In this document: positions 1 to 6,878 of the stretch, one piece after another
How positions within the stretch are numbered: position 1 is the first letter of the stretch
Layout of the letters: each line of letters begins with the position of its first letter
Made by a program: the position numbers and the translations under genes
The notes under the pieces: generated by a model
The model's input: the letters and a program-made list of their open reading frames with translations, nothing else
The model's database searches: none
What the model was told of the DNA's origin: nothing
Assembly (NCBI GenBank): GCA_009777005.1
Contig: WRMT01000082.1
Coordinates: forward strand, 1 to 10,922
Origin: Methanobrevibacter sp.
Lineage (GTDB): Archaea > Methanobacteriota > Methanobacteria > Methanobacteriales > Methanobacteriaceae
Reading direction: 5' to 3'
Length of the DNA stretch: 10,922 nt

Positions 1-227
1 AAAATAAGATCATCTGTGCAAATATTACTGAATGCAGCTTCCCTTGGAAGATAATGTTCGTTGTTAATATTATATCCATATAGATGATAATTTTCCCATC
101 CCATTACTATTTGAACTATTTCATGGAACTCATCCAAATTTATATTTGGATTCAAGTGAATTCTTCTCCAAATCGGAACTGGAGCATCTTTTAACTTGAT
201 TCTAACCACTGCAATTTCATTTTCCAT
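1..227 (-). CDS. Plasmid pRiA4b ORF-3-like protein, partial (C-terminal part beyond left edge)
   Basis: Seen: an open minus-strand frame of 75 codons runs off the left edge. It starts at ATG 227-225, with a GGAGAT ribosome binding site at 233-238 and a 5-base spacer. The translation begins MENEIAVVRIKLKDAPVPIW and continues with a WRRIHL segment, a 'LDEFHEIVQIVMGW' helix and 'YHLYGYNI'. Known of the family: proteins like ORF-3 of plasmid pRiA4b share an N-terminal pattern of the type 'K-x-L-x-[DG]-x-x-P-x-[IV]-W-R-R', then a helix ending in MGW and an H-L-[YF] segment, which matches here. The family occurs on plasmids, near transposons and in chromosomes; its biochemical role is not established to my knowledge. 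It is transcribed away from cfbD. Typical members are longer, so more than half is probably missing from the window. Confidence 0.8.
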   Translation of the reverse strand, partial: MENEIAVVRIKLKDAPVPIWRRIHLNPNINLDEFHEIVQIVMGWENYHLYGYNINNEHYLPREAAFSNICTDDLI

Positions 228-470
228 ATAATATCTCCTTTTTTTAATATTTTTGAAAATTAATGGCGTTTCAGTAGAAAAATCTACTTAAATGATTTTT
301 TCAATCATTATCTGAAATTTTGAAAATAAAAAAAATTTGTGAGTATTTATAAAATTTAGCTATGGGATAGATTTAGTGGTTTGTAAATTTATTTTCATAA
401 AAATCCAAATTTTGAACAAATTTTTTTAGAAAATATATGTCTTTTAAAAAATCGGGAAAATGTTGAAACA

Positions 471-490
471 TGTTATAATTTGTTATAATT
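471..490. repeat. Perfect 10-bp tandem repeat (TGTTATAATT x2)
   Basis: TGTTATAATT occurs twice back to back in the divergent intergenic region. Two helical turns of identical A/T-rich sequence could be paired operator half-sites or simple slippage; the sequence does not decide. Confidence 0.55.
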
Positions 491-638
491 TATTTAATTT
501 TAATATTTATATTTTTAATAATATTTTTTTATAAAAATAAATTATATTAATCATTATTTTATTAAATAAATTAATTTAAACAAAATTATAAATTTTAAAG
601 ATTCCAGTAATTTATTCAATAAAATTAAATTAATTTTG

Positions 639-656
639 CAAACCACTATATATTAA
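639..656 (+). promoter_or_regulatory. Possible cfbD control element: CAAACCACTA motif running into a TATA-like box
   Basis: CAAACCACTA (639-648) overlaps a TATATATTAA box (647-656). The reverse complement of the same 10-mer, TAGTGGTTTG, lies at 374-383, facing the divergent gene. A TATA box here would place the transcription start about 25 bases downstream, practically at the ATG (679), which would leave the GGAGG site outside the mRNA. So either this is not the main TATA box (586-595 is an alternative, giving a leader of about 60 bases), or the motif is an operator. Functional reading is inference. Confidence 0.4.
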
Positions 657-678
657 TATTTAATCAATGGAGGAAAAT

Positions 679-1785
679 ATGCATCCCAGACCAAGTCCAA
701 TAGCTGCTTCCCTTTATACTCTCAGAGATTTGAATGTTGATGTTGTTATAATGCATGGTCCTCATGGGTGTTGTTTTAGAACAGGTCGGCTTCTTGAAGG
801 TGATGGTGTTCGGGTTTTAACAACAGCTATGGCTGAAAATGACTTTATATTTGGAGCTAGTGAAAAATTAGAAGAAACCCTTAAGAAAGCTAATGAAATG
901 TTTCACCCTAAGCTTGTAGGGATTGTTGGAACATGTGCAAGCATGATTATTGGAGAAGACTTAAAAGAAGCAGCACAAAATGTGGATATTGATGCTGTTG
1001 TTTTGCCAGTAGAATCTCATGGTGGTTTTGGAGAAGGAGATAATACTGAAGGAGCAATAGCTGTTTTAGAAGTAGCTAGTGAATATGATGTTATTTCAAA
1101 AGAAGAAGCAGGAAGACAAATTGAAATGCTTAAATTAGCTACTGAAATTGAAAAAACAAGAGGTATGGCCCAAGGAGACTATATCAAACCAAATTTTGGA
1201 GATAGTAAAGAAAAAATAGCTAAGTTAATAATTGAAAAAATTAAAGAAGGTAAAAATGTTGCATTTGTTTTAAATGCAAAGAAAGAAACTGCTTATCTTT
1301 TTAGTGATGTGTTAAATGTTGATTACTCTTCCATACTAAATAATCCATCTTCAGATAATAAATCAAACAAACCAATGATAATAGCTAATTTAGATGAAAA
1401 TATTGGTCTTCCAAGAATAAGAGACCATGCGAAAAACATTAAAAAATGTTTAAGTAGTGAGAATATAGCTATTGACTACATTACTGGAGGATTAGATGAA
1501 TATCCAGTAAGTCCTAGAAAGTGTGAAGAATTCTTAAAAAATAAAGATGTTGATTTAGTGATAGTAGCTGGAGTTCCTCATGCTTTAAAAATCGAAGATT
1601 TAGATGTAGAATCCATAGCTATTACTGATGGACCTCGTTTAGTTGAACCACTTCGAAATTTAGGTTACAATCATGTGGTAGCTGAGTTAGATGCTCATTC
1701 AAAAACACTTGGAACAGAGAAAATTGTAGATTCTGATTTTGGTGTGATGCTTAGAACAGCTATTGAATGGGAAAAAAATGATTAA
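679..1785 (+). CDS. cfbD: Ni-sirohydrochlorin a,c-diamide reductive cyclase, catalytic subunit CfbD
   Basis: The 368-aa product is the nitrogenase NifD-like subunit that, with the NifH-like reductase CfbC, carries out the ATP-driven six-electron reduction and ring closure of nickel-sirohydrochlorin a,c-diamide on the way to coenzyme F430. It was formerly known as a methanogenesis marker. The signature N-terminus MHPRPSPIAASLYTLRDL, the HGPHGCCF segment (Cys31, Cys32) and GTCASMI (Cys86) are visible; these cysteines are candidate Fe-S ligands by analogy with NifD. Start choice: an in-frame ATG at 667 lies 12 bases upstream, but its own bases form the GGAGG site (669-673), 5 bases before ATG 679, and the family starts at MHPRPS; 679 is therefore preferred. 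CfbC and the other cfb genes are not in the window. hisH follows after 101 bases on the same strand. Confidence 0.95.
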   Translation: MHPRPSPIAASLYTLRDLNVDVVIMHGPHGCCFRTGRLLEGDGVRVLTTAMAENDFIFGASEKLEETLKKANEMFHPKLVGIVGTCASMIIGEDLKEAAQNVDIDAVVLPVESHGGFGEGDNTEGAIAVLEVASEYDVISKEEAGRQIEMLKLATEIEKTRGMAQGDYIKPNFGDSKEKIAKLIIEKIKEGKNVAFVLNAKKETAYLFSDVLNVDYSSILNNPSSDNKSNKPMIIANLDENIGLPRIRDHAKNIKKCLSSENIAIDYITGGLDEYPVSPRKCEEFLKNKDVDLVIVAGVPHALKIEDLDVESIAITDGPRLVEPLRNLGYNHVVAELDAHSKTLGTEKIVDSDFGVMLRTAIEWEKND

Positions 1786-1886
1786 TTCCTATTATCTATG
1801 AGAATAATCGAATTTTAAATTATTGAACTAAATAATATTAATGTTAAATTAAATTTTTTTAAATTAAGATATATTAAGGCAAAATC

Positions 1887-2486
1887 ATGATTACAATTAT
1901 TGACTATGGTAGTGGTAACCTCAGAAGCATGTCTAATGGGCTATCTAAAGTTGGATCTAAATCTATAATTACCAATGATCCAGAAAAAATAGCTAATGCT
2001 GAATTTTTAGTTCTTCCAGGAGTTGGTGCATATGGCACAGCTATGGAAAATATTAGTCCATATAAAAAAATAATAATTGAACATATTAATGATGATAAAC
2101 CTTTTTTAGGTGTTTGTTTAGGTTTACAAGTCCTTTTATCCTATAGTGAAGAAACAGCTAATATTAAAGGATTGGGGATTTTTAAAGGAAATGTGAAAAA
2201 ATTTAAAAATATTGAAAAAATTCCACATATGGGATGGAATCAGTTGAAAATAGCTAATGATAATTGTCCAATATTAAAAGGAATTGACAAACAATTTTTC
2301 TATTTTGTCCATTCTTATTATGCTGATTCTGATGATAGTTCAATTGTTGCAGGTACAGCAAATTATGGTATTGACTTTACTGCAGTTTTACATGAAAACA
2401 ATCTATTTGCAAGCCAATTTCATCCTGAAAAAAGTGGTATTCAAGGGCTTAAGCTACTTAAAAACTTTGTATCATTGAAAAAATAG
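1887..2486 (+). CDS. hisH: Imidazole glycerol phosphate synthase, glutamine amidotransferase subunit HisH
   Basis: The 199-aa cytosolic class I glutaminase passes ammonia to HisF, which closes the imidazole ring of histidine and releases AICAR. Visible features: N-terminal ITIIDYGSGNLRS, oxyanion-hole region PGVGAYG (44-50), nucleophile elbow GVCLG with Cys77, FVHSYYA (140-146), and HPEKSG giving His179 and Glu181 of the Cys-His-Glu triad. Length is normal for the family and all key residues are present. The site before the ATG is weak (AAGGC, about 8 bases upstream), so translation may lean on coupling or a short leader. No other his gene is adjacent, in keeping with the dispersed his genes of many methanogens. 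Cotranscription with cfbD is possible, but the 101-base A/T-rich gap can also hold a promoter. Confidence 0.96.
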   Translation: MITIIDYGSGNLRSMSNGLSKVGSKSIITNDPEKIANAEFLVLPGVGAYGTAMENISPYKKIIIEHINDDKPFLGVCLGLQVLLSYSEETANIKGLGIFKGNVKKFKNIEKIPHMGWNQLKIANDNCPILKGIDKQFFYFVHSYYADSDDSSIVAGTANYGIDFTAVLHENNLFASQFHPEKSGIQGLKLLKNFVSLKK

Positions 2487-2497
2487 CTATAATTTAG

Positions 2498-2550
2498 GTT
2501 ATATGATCTTGTTGTAGAATTATGTATGTTATATAATCTTGTTGTACAAT
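2498..2550. repeat. Imperfect 23-bp direct repeat, 30-bp period
   Basis: A 23-mer starting GTTATATGATCTTGTTGTAG at 2498-2520 recurs at 2528-2550 with two substitutions. It lies just downstream of hisH. It does not form an obvious hairpin and its role is unknown. Confidence 0.7.
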
Positions 2551-2636
2551 CCTATTATGATAAACAAAAGGAAGAAATTTTAGTTTATTATTGAACAAAA
2601 TTTAATATATTAAATTTTTTTTAAATATTTTTAAAA

Positions 2637-2675
2637 AAGTCATGGGAAATTAGTTTATGAACAAGTCATGGGAAA
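2637..2675. repeat. 13-bp direct repeat AAGTCATGGGAAA, 26-bp period
   Basis: AAGTCATGGGAAA is present at 2637-2649 and again, identical, at 2663-2675. With the 23-bp repeat just upstream, it makes the hisH-proximal edge of the three-gene module unusually repetitive. A shorter CATGGGAAA also occurs near 6800. Confidence 0.6.
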
Positions 2676-2771
2676 GAATCAAAAAAATTATAAAAAACTT
2701 TAAAAACATTTAAATCTTATTAAATACAATGAAAAAGTGTTATTTAATACTTTTTATGAAAAGTGATAATT

Positions 2772-3391
2772 TTAATCTATTTCTGGTAGTCCAATTCTGG
2801 TTAAATACTGTGAAAATCTAGCTGAAAGACTTTCTCTAAATAATTCATTCAGTGAAGCTAGATAATGTTCTTTAAATTGAAAATATAAAAAATCTCTAGA
2901 AACTGTGAAATATGACTTAAAATCCAATGCCAACGAAGTGATTATTTTTTCATTGTTAGAATGGTCGATTAATAATGATTCCTTAAAAAATGGTATCGAG
3001 GGTTATTATTTTGTTTAACAATCTTCCAATTTTTGGAATTTATCTTAAGAACATGTTCATGTTCACTTAGATGGGTTCCTTCCCTCAATTTATTGGAGGG
3101 AAAGGCAGGAGAAATTAATATTGACTGCATTAATTTGTCATTATATGATTTAATCTTATCCTGACTTAATTTATCATATTCTCGTGTTAATGATTGTCTG
3201 GAATTAAAATCATTTTCTAAATCACATTCTTGTGAAAGAATTAAGGCATAGGGTAATGTAACAGTATCATTATAGAGTTGACCTGTATCATCAATGGATA
3301 CATAGTTAAAATCAAAATTTCTTAGTAAATCCCCTTGATGTATTCTATCTTTATTACTAAGACGATAAACTGAACATATATTCGATTTCAT
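2772..3391 (-). pseudogene. QECDL-motif protein of unknown function, split by a -1 frameshift (decayed or recoded)
   Basis: The first frame (ATG 3391-3389 to TAA 2971-2969) gives 140 aa with 'RIHQGDLLRNF' (16-26) and 'LILSQECDLEN' (50-60). The combination of an HQGD turn and an SQ-[ED]-CDL motif is what I associate with uncharacterised partners of TIGR04255 proteins. Sequence beyond the stop is clearly coding: shifting -1 at TTTTTTA (2990-2984) opens about 70 further codons, ending 'YLTRIGLPEID' and TAA at 2774-2772, for about 206 aa in all. Restoring one T in the T6 run also joins the frames. So this is a one-base deletion, a sequencing error, or -1 recoding. It starts 14 bases after the 55-aa gene without a clear ribosome binding site. 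Possible metal or nucleotide roles of Cys56 and His18 are not established. Confidence 0.7.
2984..2990 (-). other. T TTT TTA heptamer at the frame junction of the QECDL gene
   Basis: Read on the minus strand in the upstream frame, His134 is followed by TTT TTA, so the last base of CAT plus these codons makes T TTT TTA, which fits the X XXY YYZ pattern of -1 slippery sites. Slippage here leads straight into the open downstream frame. I see no strong stem-loop or pseudoknot in the A/T-rich sequence that follows, which weakens the case for programmed frameshifting. Confidence 0.45.
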
Positions 3392-3405
3392 GTAAAAACA
3401 CTATG

Positions 3406-3573
3406 TTATAAATAAATTCTTTTTTTAAATCTAATAGTGTTATCTTTATATTTATCTGTATCAATTTTAAAAGACTTAAGATCCTTTTCTAATTTATGAG
3501 TTGGTTTTTTATGATAAATTTGAATTTCTTTATGAGTATTATTGTTTCGTTTTGAATAATTTTCAGTGCTCAC
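3406..3573 (-). CDS. Small basic protein of unknown function (55 aa, GTG start)
   Basis: This frame starts with GTG at 3573-3571 inside the last codons of the TIGR04255 gene (11-base overlap) and ends at TAA 3408-3406. A good ribosome binding site, AGGTGA, lies 5-6 bases before the GTG and overlaps the end of the upstream gene, a typical arrangement for translational coupling. The product begins MSTENYSKRNNNTHKEIQIY and is rich in Lys and Asn, with 10 Lys in its last 27 residues, ending in FKKRIYL. It has no membrane segment or cysteine. I recognise no family. The overlap, the ribosome binding site and the position between two accessory genes argue that it is real and belongs to the same operon. 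A nucleic-acid-binding or adaptor role would fit its charge but is a guess. Confidence 0.6.
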   Translation of the reverse strand: MSTENYSKRNNNTHKEIQIYHKKPTHKLEKDLKSFKIDTDKYKDNTIRFKKRIYL

Positions 3574-4324
3574 TCATCTCACCTCTTAATCCTTCTCCAA
3601 TACTTTTTTCAAACAGATTAGAAATTATTCTGTGCATTTGATCAGTAGTATCAATTATTTCATTGAAATTTTTTGATTCGAAACATCTGCACGTATAATC
3701 TAAAACATATTCTCGTTCGGATATAGGATTTGGATAATTTTTATTAAATTGACCATATTGAAATTGAATATCATAATCTCCTTCATCGATTTCAATACTG
3801 TGCATAAATCTTTTAGGAGTATTGTTTAAATTTAAATGATTACATATCAAATCATTATTAATAATATTTTCCCAGTCATCAGGTTTCCCATCGAGAATTA
3901 TTTGATTAATATATCTTAATCCTATATATTCTGTTTTCATAACTGGATATTTTTTTAAAGCTTTAAATACTAATTTAAGAGTAGTTAAAAAATCGTTAAA
4001 TGACTTATATTCCTTGAATATAATAATAAGTGTATTATTTAGAAGTTCAACGGTTTTAGAAGGATTTTCATGTGCAGGCTTATTAAAAAAAATCCAAGAT
4101 GTGAGTGTTTTTGGATCTATTGGACTAAAAGAATTTAAATTTTGTGGGAGTTGAATTTCTCCTACTTTGTTAACATTATTATAAGAAAAACCTCCTTCTT
4201 GCATTGTTCGTTGGAAATTACCTAAATGTGAACTATCGCCATCCATTAATTCTAATATTGGAGGGAATCTGAGTTCAAATATCACATCTGTTAAAAAATT
4301 TTTAGAATATTTTTGTTCATCCAT
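3563..4324 (-). CDS. TIGR04255-family protein (sporadically distributed, function unknown)
   Basis: The 253-aa soluble protein has the usual length for the family. Landmarks are the N-terminal 'KNFLTDVIFELRFPP' (8-22), a beta-rich middle with 'SWIFFNKP' (76-83), 'EYIGLRYINQI' (132-142), 'EREYVLDYTCRCFE' (203-216) and a C-terminal helix 'MHRIISNLFEKSIGEGLRGE' (230-249). The family name reflects patchy occurrence in bacteria and archaea; no activity is established to my knowledge. It is the first gene of a minus-strand trio: its end overlaps the GTG start of the 55-aa gene, and the QECDL gene follows. The ribosome binding site is weak (GAGATG, about 5 bases before the ATG). The patchy family, the isolation by gene-poor DNA and the decay of the third gene suggest an acquired accessory or defence-like cassette; that is inference. 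Confidence 0.75.
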   Translation of the reverse strand: MDEQKYSKNFLTDVIFELRFPPILELMDGDSSHLGNFQRTMQEGGFSYNNVNKVGEIQLPQNLNSFSPIDPKTLTSWIFFNKPAHENPSKTVELLNNTLIIIFKEYKSFNDFLTTLKLVFKALKKYPVMKTEYIGLRYINQIILDGKPDDWENIINNDLICNHLNLNNTPKRFMHSIEIDEGDYDIQFQYGQFNKNYPNPISEREYVLDYTCRCFESKNFNEIIDTTDQMHRIISNLFEKSIGEGLRGEMSEH

Positions 4325-4449
4325 GAAAACATCTCAAATATTTTAATAAATATTAGATACTTATTTTTCTATATCATTATATCGAGAGTTATGAGTATTA
4401 AATTTTTTCTTTATTTCATGTTGGGAAACAATTATTTTTGTTCAATGAG

Positions 4450-4457
4450 TATATAAA
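4450..4457 (-). promoter_or_regulatory. Candidate TATA box for the TIGR04255 operon
   Basis: TTTATATA on the minus strand is a good archaeal TATA box and would give a leader of about 100 bases before ATG 4324. A second, weaker candidate (GATATAATGATAT, around 4371-4383) would give a leader of about 25 bases. The sequence alone does not choose between them. Confidence 0.35.
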
Positions 4458-5301
4458 CAAAAATAGAAAATGTTCAAAAAAATTTAATATATGTGTTTTT
4501 GTTTAAAATTTTTTGCAAATTCTTATCAATGTTCAGCGAACTCATAATCATTTCCCTGCCTCATTTACATTGGCATTTCAAAAATTCGGTTGATAGATAA
4601 ATTTTCAATAAATAAGAAGAAGTTAATAATTTTGGAAAAATTTATATTTACTTTCTATTTTTAAAATAGAGTGCAAATAGCTATTTTTGAAGTATAATGA
4701 AAATATTAATCATTAATACTAAATTTAGTATAATTTTGAATAGCACCTAATAGATTTATTATACCTAGAATAGCTACATTTCATTAACTATTAAATGAAA
4801 AAAAACTTAAAAAAAAACTCATTAATATTCTTAATATTATTGAAAAAATATTTTAAAGAGTTGAATGTTATTTCATGAGATAATATTTAATTTTCAGTAC
4901 TTATATTGAAAAATAACCATTCTTTAGAATAAAATTTTTCATGGGACCCATCAACTTTCAACTCTCATTTTAATGAAAGAAGTTTGGTAATAACCTATAG
5001 CTAATCAATAAATAATTATTTTTTATGAATTTATTTAAAAATTAGTGATTTTTATTTTATTAATAATATTATAATTTTAATATAAAAAATATCAATAAAT
5101 AATTGATTTTTTTAAATTATAAAACTTTTTTCAATGATAAATCAATTCTTTAATAATTTAATACTATTGCAAATAAATAAACATAAACTTTAAGTATTCA
5201 TATCTACAAGTAATTTTATAATACTTGAAAAATTTATTAAAAATTAGGGAAAAGATTAATTTAATTTAATCATTGAAAATTTTGTAAAAAATTAATTCAA
5301 T

Positions 5302-5310
5302 TATATAAAT
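5302..5310 (+). promoter_or_regulatory. Candidate TATA box for the AIR synthase-like gene
   Basis: TATATAAAT is close to the archaeal consensus and would start transcription near 5330-5335, giving a leader of about 70 bases that contains the simple repeat. A weaker TATA-like stretch at 5369-5375 is too close to the ATG to leave the AGGTG site in the mRNA comfortably. Confidence 0.4.
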
Positions 5311-5356
5311 AATAATTAATAACTAATAATTAATAAATAATAACTAATAACTAATT
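5309..5356. repeat. Low-complexity TAACTAA / TAATTAA run
   Basis: Irregular tandem copies of TAATTAA, TAACTAA and TAATAAA fill the stretch just upstream of the AIR synthase-like gene, probably within its 5' leader. It looks like slippage-prone simple sequence. Confidence 0.5.
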
Positions 5357-5402
5357 AATCAATTACAGTATATTCTAGTATGGGATTTGACAGGTGTAAA
5401 AG

Positions 5403-6770
5403 ATGGACATGGAAGGTTTTGTTAGAGATAAAATAGCTAATGGAAAAGAAGAAAATTTACTTGAAGAAATTTTAAGTAAAAGAATATTGGAATACAAGGA
5501 CATTAGCTATGAATCATCAAATTCAATGGCTCAAACTGTAATTGAAGAAGTGAAAAACACTTTAAAACTTGAAAATTATGGTGATGAATCCTTAAAAGAA
5601 ATCATCAAAATTCCAGAATCTGATGTAGCTATGGGAGAAATGGGTGTTGGATCTCGTGGAGCTGGAGATTTCTTTGTTCATCGTAAAATTGCTGAGGTAG
5701 TAGCTAGTGCTAAAACAAGTTCTCTTATTAATCCAACAGCTCAAGACGATGGAGGAGTTGTAAAATCACCAATTAAAGATAGTGACATTTACATAACCAC
5801 GGCCGTTGATGGAATTCATTCACGACTAAGTGAATATCCATTTTTAGGAGGATTTCATGTAGCTAGAGCTTCTCTTCGTGATGTTTGTGTTATGGGAGCA
5901 GACCCTGTAGCTATTATAAGTGATCTTCACTTAGCTGATGATGGAGATGTTGGAAAGCTATTTGACTTTACTGCAGGAGTAGCTGCTGTTTCAGAGCTTA
6001 TTGATGTTCCAATCGTTGCTGGAAGCACACTACGTGTTGGAGGAGATATGGTCCTTGGAGATAGACTTGTTAGTGCTGTAGGTTCAATTGGTGTGTCAAA
6101 ACATCCTCCAACTGCAAGAAAAAGAGCAGAAGATGGAGATGTGATTCTCTTAACAGAAGGATCTGGTGGTGGAACAATAACAACAACAGCTATTTATAAT
6201 GGATTTTTTGATGTTATCTGGGAAACTATGGACATTAACTTTATAAAAGCATCTAATGGATTGATAAAAGATGATTTAATCAAAGATATTCATGCAATGA
6301 CAGATGTTACAAATGGAGGGCTTCGTGGAGACGCCCATGAAATTTCATCCACAACTAACTTAGGTTTAGAAGTTTATCAAGATGAAATTTACTCAATGAT
6401 AAGTCCAAAAGTTTTAGATATGTTAGAAACCTTAAATATTGATCCTTTAGGAGTGTCAATAGATTCACTTATGCTAATAGCACCTGAAGATGTTTCAAAA
6501 AGAATTATCAAATCAGCTGAAAGTGTGGGAGTTAAAATAAAAGAAATCGGAAAGGTTGATAATTCTGGTATTTCAAAAATGATTAAATCAAATGGTGAAG
6601 AAGAAGAATTAAAGCCATTATTTAGAGAAGCAGCTTATACAAAGATTAAAAAATTAGTCGGTGAAACAACTCCTGAAAACTTTGAAATCATGAAGAAAAA
6701 GGTTGAAAAATCAGCTATAGAATCAATAGCTAAAAAAAACAAAGTTGTAAAATATATTAAAAAGCAATAA
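5403..6770 (+). CDS. AIR synthase-related protein (PurM/HypE/SelD superfamily)
   Basis: The 455-aa protein has two superfamily domains behind an N-terminal extension of about 110 residues. The AIRS N-domain (about 115-230) shows DDGGVV (115-120), TAVDGIH (133-139) and 'RASLRDVCVMGADP' (155-168), the last being the usual 'xDxxxMGAxP' ATP-site segment. The C-domain (about 245-385) shows 'DVTNGGLRGDAHEIS' (301-315). The extension holds a Gly-rich 'MGEMGVGSRGAGDFFVHRKI' (77-96). Superfamily members phosphorylate or activate a carbonyl, amide or thiocarboxylate oxygen with ATP; the substrate here is unknown. It is longer than PurM, HypE (about 330-350 aa) or SelD, and lacks the C-terminal region expected of HypE, so it belongs to the uncharacterised archaeal AIR synthase-like group. 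An AGGTG site at 5392-5396, 6 bases before the ATG, supports the start. It stands alone on its strand. Confidence 0.82.
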   Translation: MDMEGFVRDKIANGKEENLLEEILSKRILEYKDISYESSNSMAQTVIEEVKNTLKLENYGDESLKEIIKIPESDVAMGEMGVGSRGAGDFFVHRKIAEVVASAKTSSLINPTAQDDGGVVKSPIKDSDIYITTAVDGIHSRLSEYPFLGGFHVARASLRDVCVMGADPVAIISDLHLADDGDVGKLFDFTAGVAAVSELIDVPIVAGSTLRVGGDMVLGDRLVSAVGSIGVSKHPPTARKRAEDGDVILLTEGSGGGTITTTAIYNGFFDVIWETMDINFIKASNGLIKDDLIKDIHAMTDVTNGGLRGDAHEISSTTNLGLEVYQDEIYSMISPKVLDMLETLNIDPLGVSIDSLMLIAPEDVSKRIIKSAESVGVKIKEIGKVDNSGISKMIKSNGEEEELKPLFREAAYTKIKKLVGETTPENFEIMKKKVEKSAIESIAKKNKVVKYIKKQ

Positions 6771-6805
6771 GTGTTTAAATCTTTTGATTGGCTACTTAAC
6801 ATGGG

Positions 6806-6827
6806 AAAAACATAGTGAGTTGTTTTT
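6806..6827 (+). terminator. Possible A/T hairpin ending in a T run after the AIR synthase-like gene
   Basis: AAAAACA (6806-6812) pairs with TGTTTTT (6821-6827) across an 8-base loop, 36 bases after the stop codon. The stem is A/T-rich and weak; archaeal termination mainly uses the T run itself. Confidence 0.3.
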
Positions 6828-6850
6828 GGATTATTAATTATTATACAATA

Positions 6851-6860
6851 TTTATATTTA
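6851..6860 (+). promoter_or_regulatory. TATA-like box placed for a leaderless transcript of the pilin-like gene
   Basis: TTTATATTTA is centred about 24 bases before ATG 6879, the usual TATA-to-start-site distance in archaea. No ribosome binding site precedes the ATG. Together these suggest transcription starts at or next to the ATG. Confidence 0.45.
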
Positions 6861-6878
6861 AAATGAAAAATTAATATT

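Larger units (their letters stand above)
228..678. other. Divergent intergenic region between the pRiA4b ORF-3-like gene and cfbD
   Basis: No credible reading frame is seen on either strand. The stretch is almost pure A/T with long T and A runs. It must hold both divergent promoters. Recognisable elements are a 10-bp motif in opposite orientation near the two ends (374-383 and 639-648), a perfect 10-bp tandem repeat (471-490), and TATA-like sequence at 586-595 and 647-656. Confidence 0.6.
2590..4446. repeat. 11-bp perfect inverted repeat bracketing the TIGR04255 module
   Basis: ATTGAACAAAA at 2590-2600 is matched by its exact reverse complement TTTTGTTCAAT at 4436-4446, one on each side of the three-gene minus-strand module. 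In addition, the direct 14-mer AAAATTTAATATAT occurs at 2597-2610 and 4479-4492. Such short A/T-rich matches can arise by chance, so reading them as cassette ends is only a suggestion; no transposase or integrase lies between them. Confidence 0.3.
4325..5402. other. Long gene-poor region between the TIGR04255 module and the AIR synthase-like gene
   Basis: No convincing gene is seen over about 1.1 kb. Most is A/T-only drift with multiple stops in every frame. One segment around 4530-4600 is visibly richer in G and C; on the minus strand it can be read as short coding-like pieces interrupted by stops (for example 'RQGNDYEFAEH' and, after two stops, 'EFAKNFKQKH'), which may be a decayed gene. 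The right end carries low-complexity TAACTAA/TAATTAA repeats (about 5309-5356) and the promoter of the downstream gene. Confidence 0.5.

Noticed and set aside
667..678. Start of cfbD at ATG 667
   Set aside because: That ATG overlaps the GGAGG site serving ATG 679, and the family begins at MHPRPS.
2284..2478. 64-codon plus-strand frame inside hisH
   Set aside because: It lies wholly within hisH in another frame, has low-complexity hydrophobic content and no ribosome binding site; it is a shadow of hisH.
4474..4551. 25-aa minus-strand frame starting MIMSSLNIDK
   Set aside because: Preceded by a GGGA-like stretch but very short, with no neighbour or motif to support it; kept only as possible gene debris.
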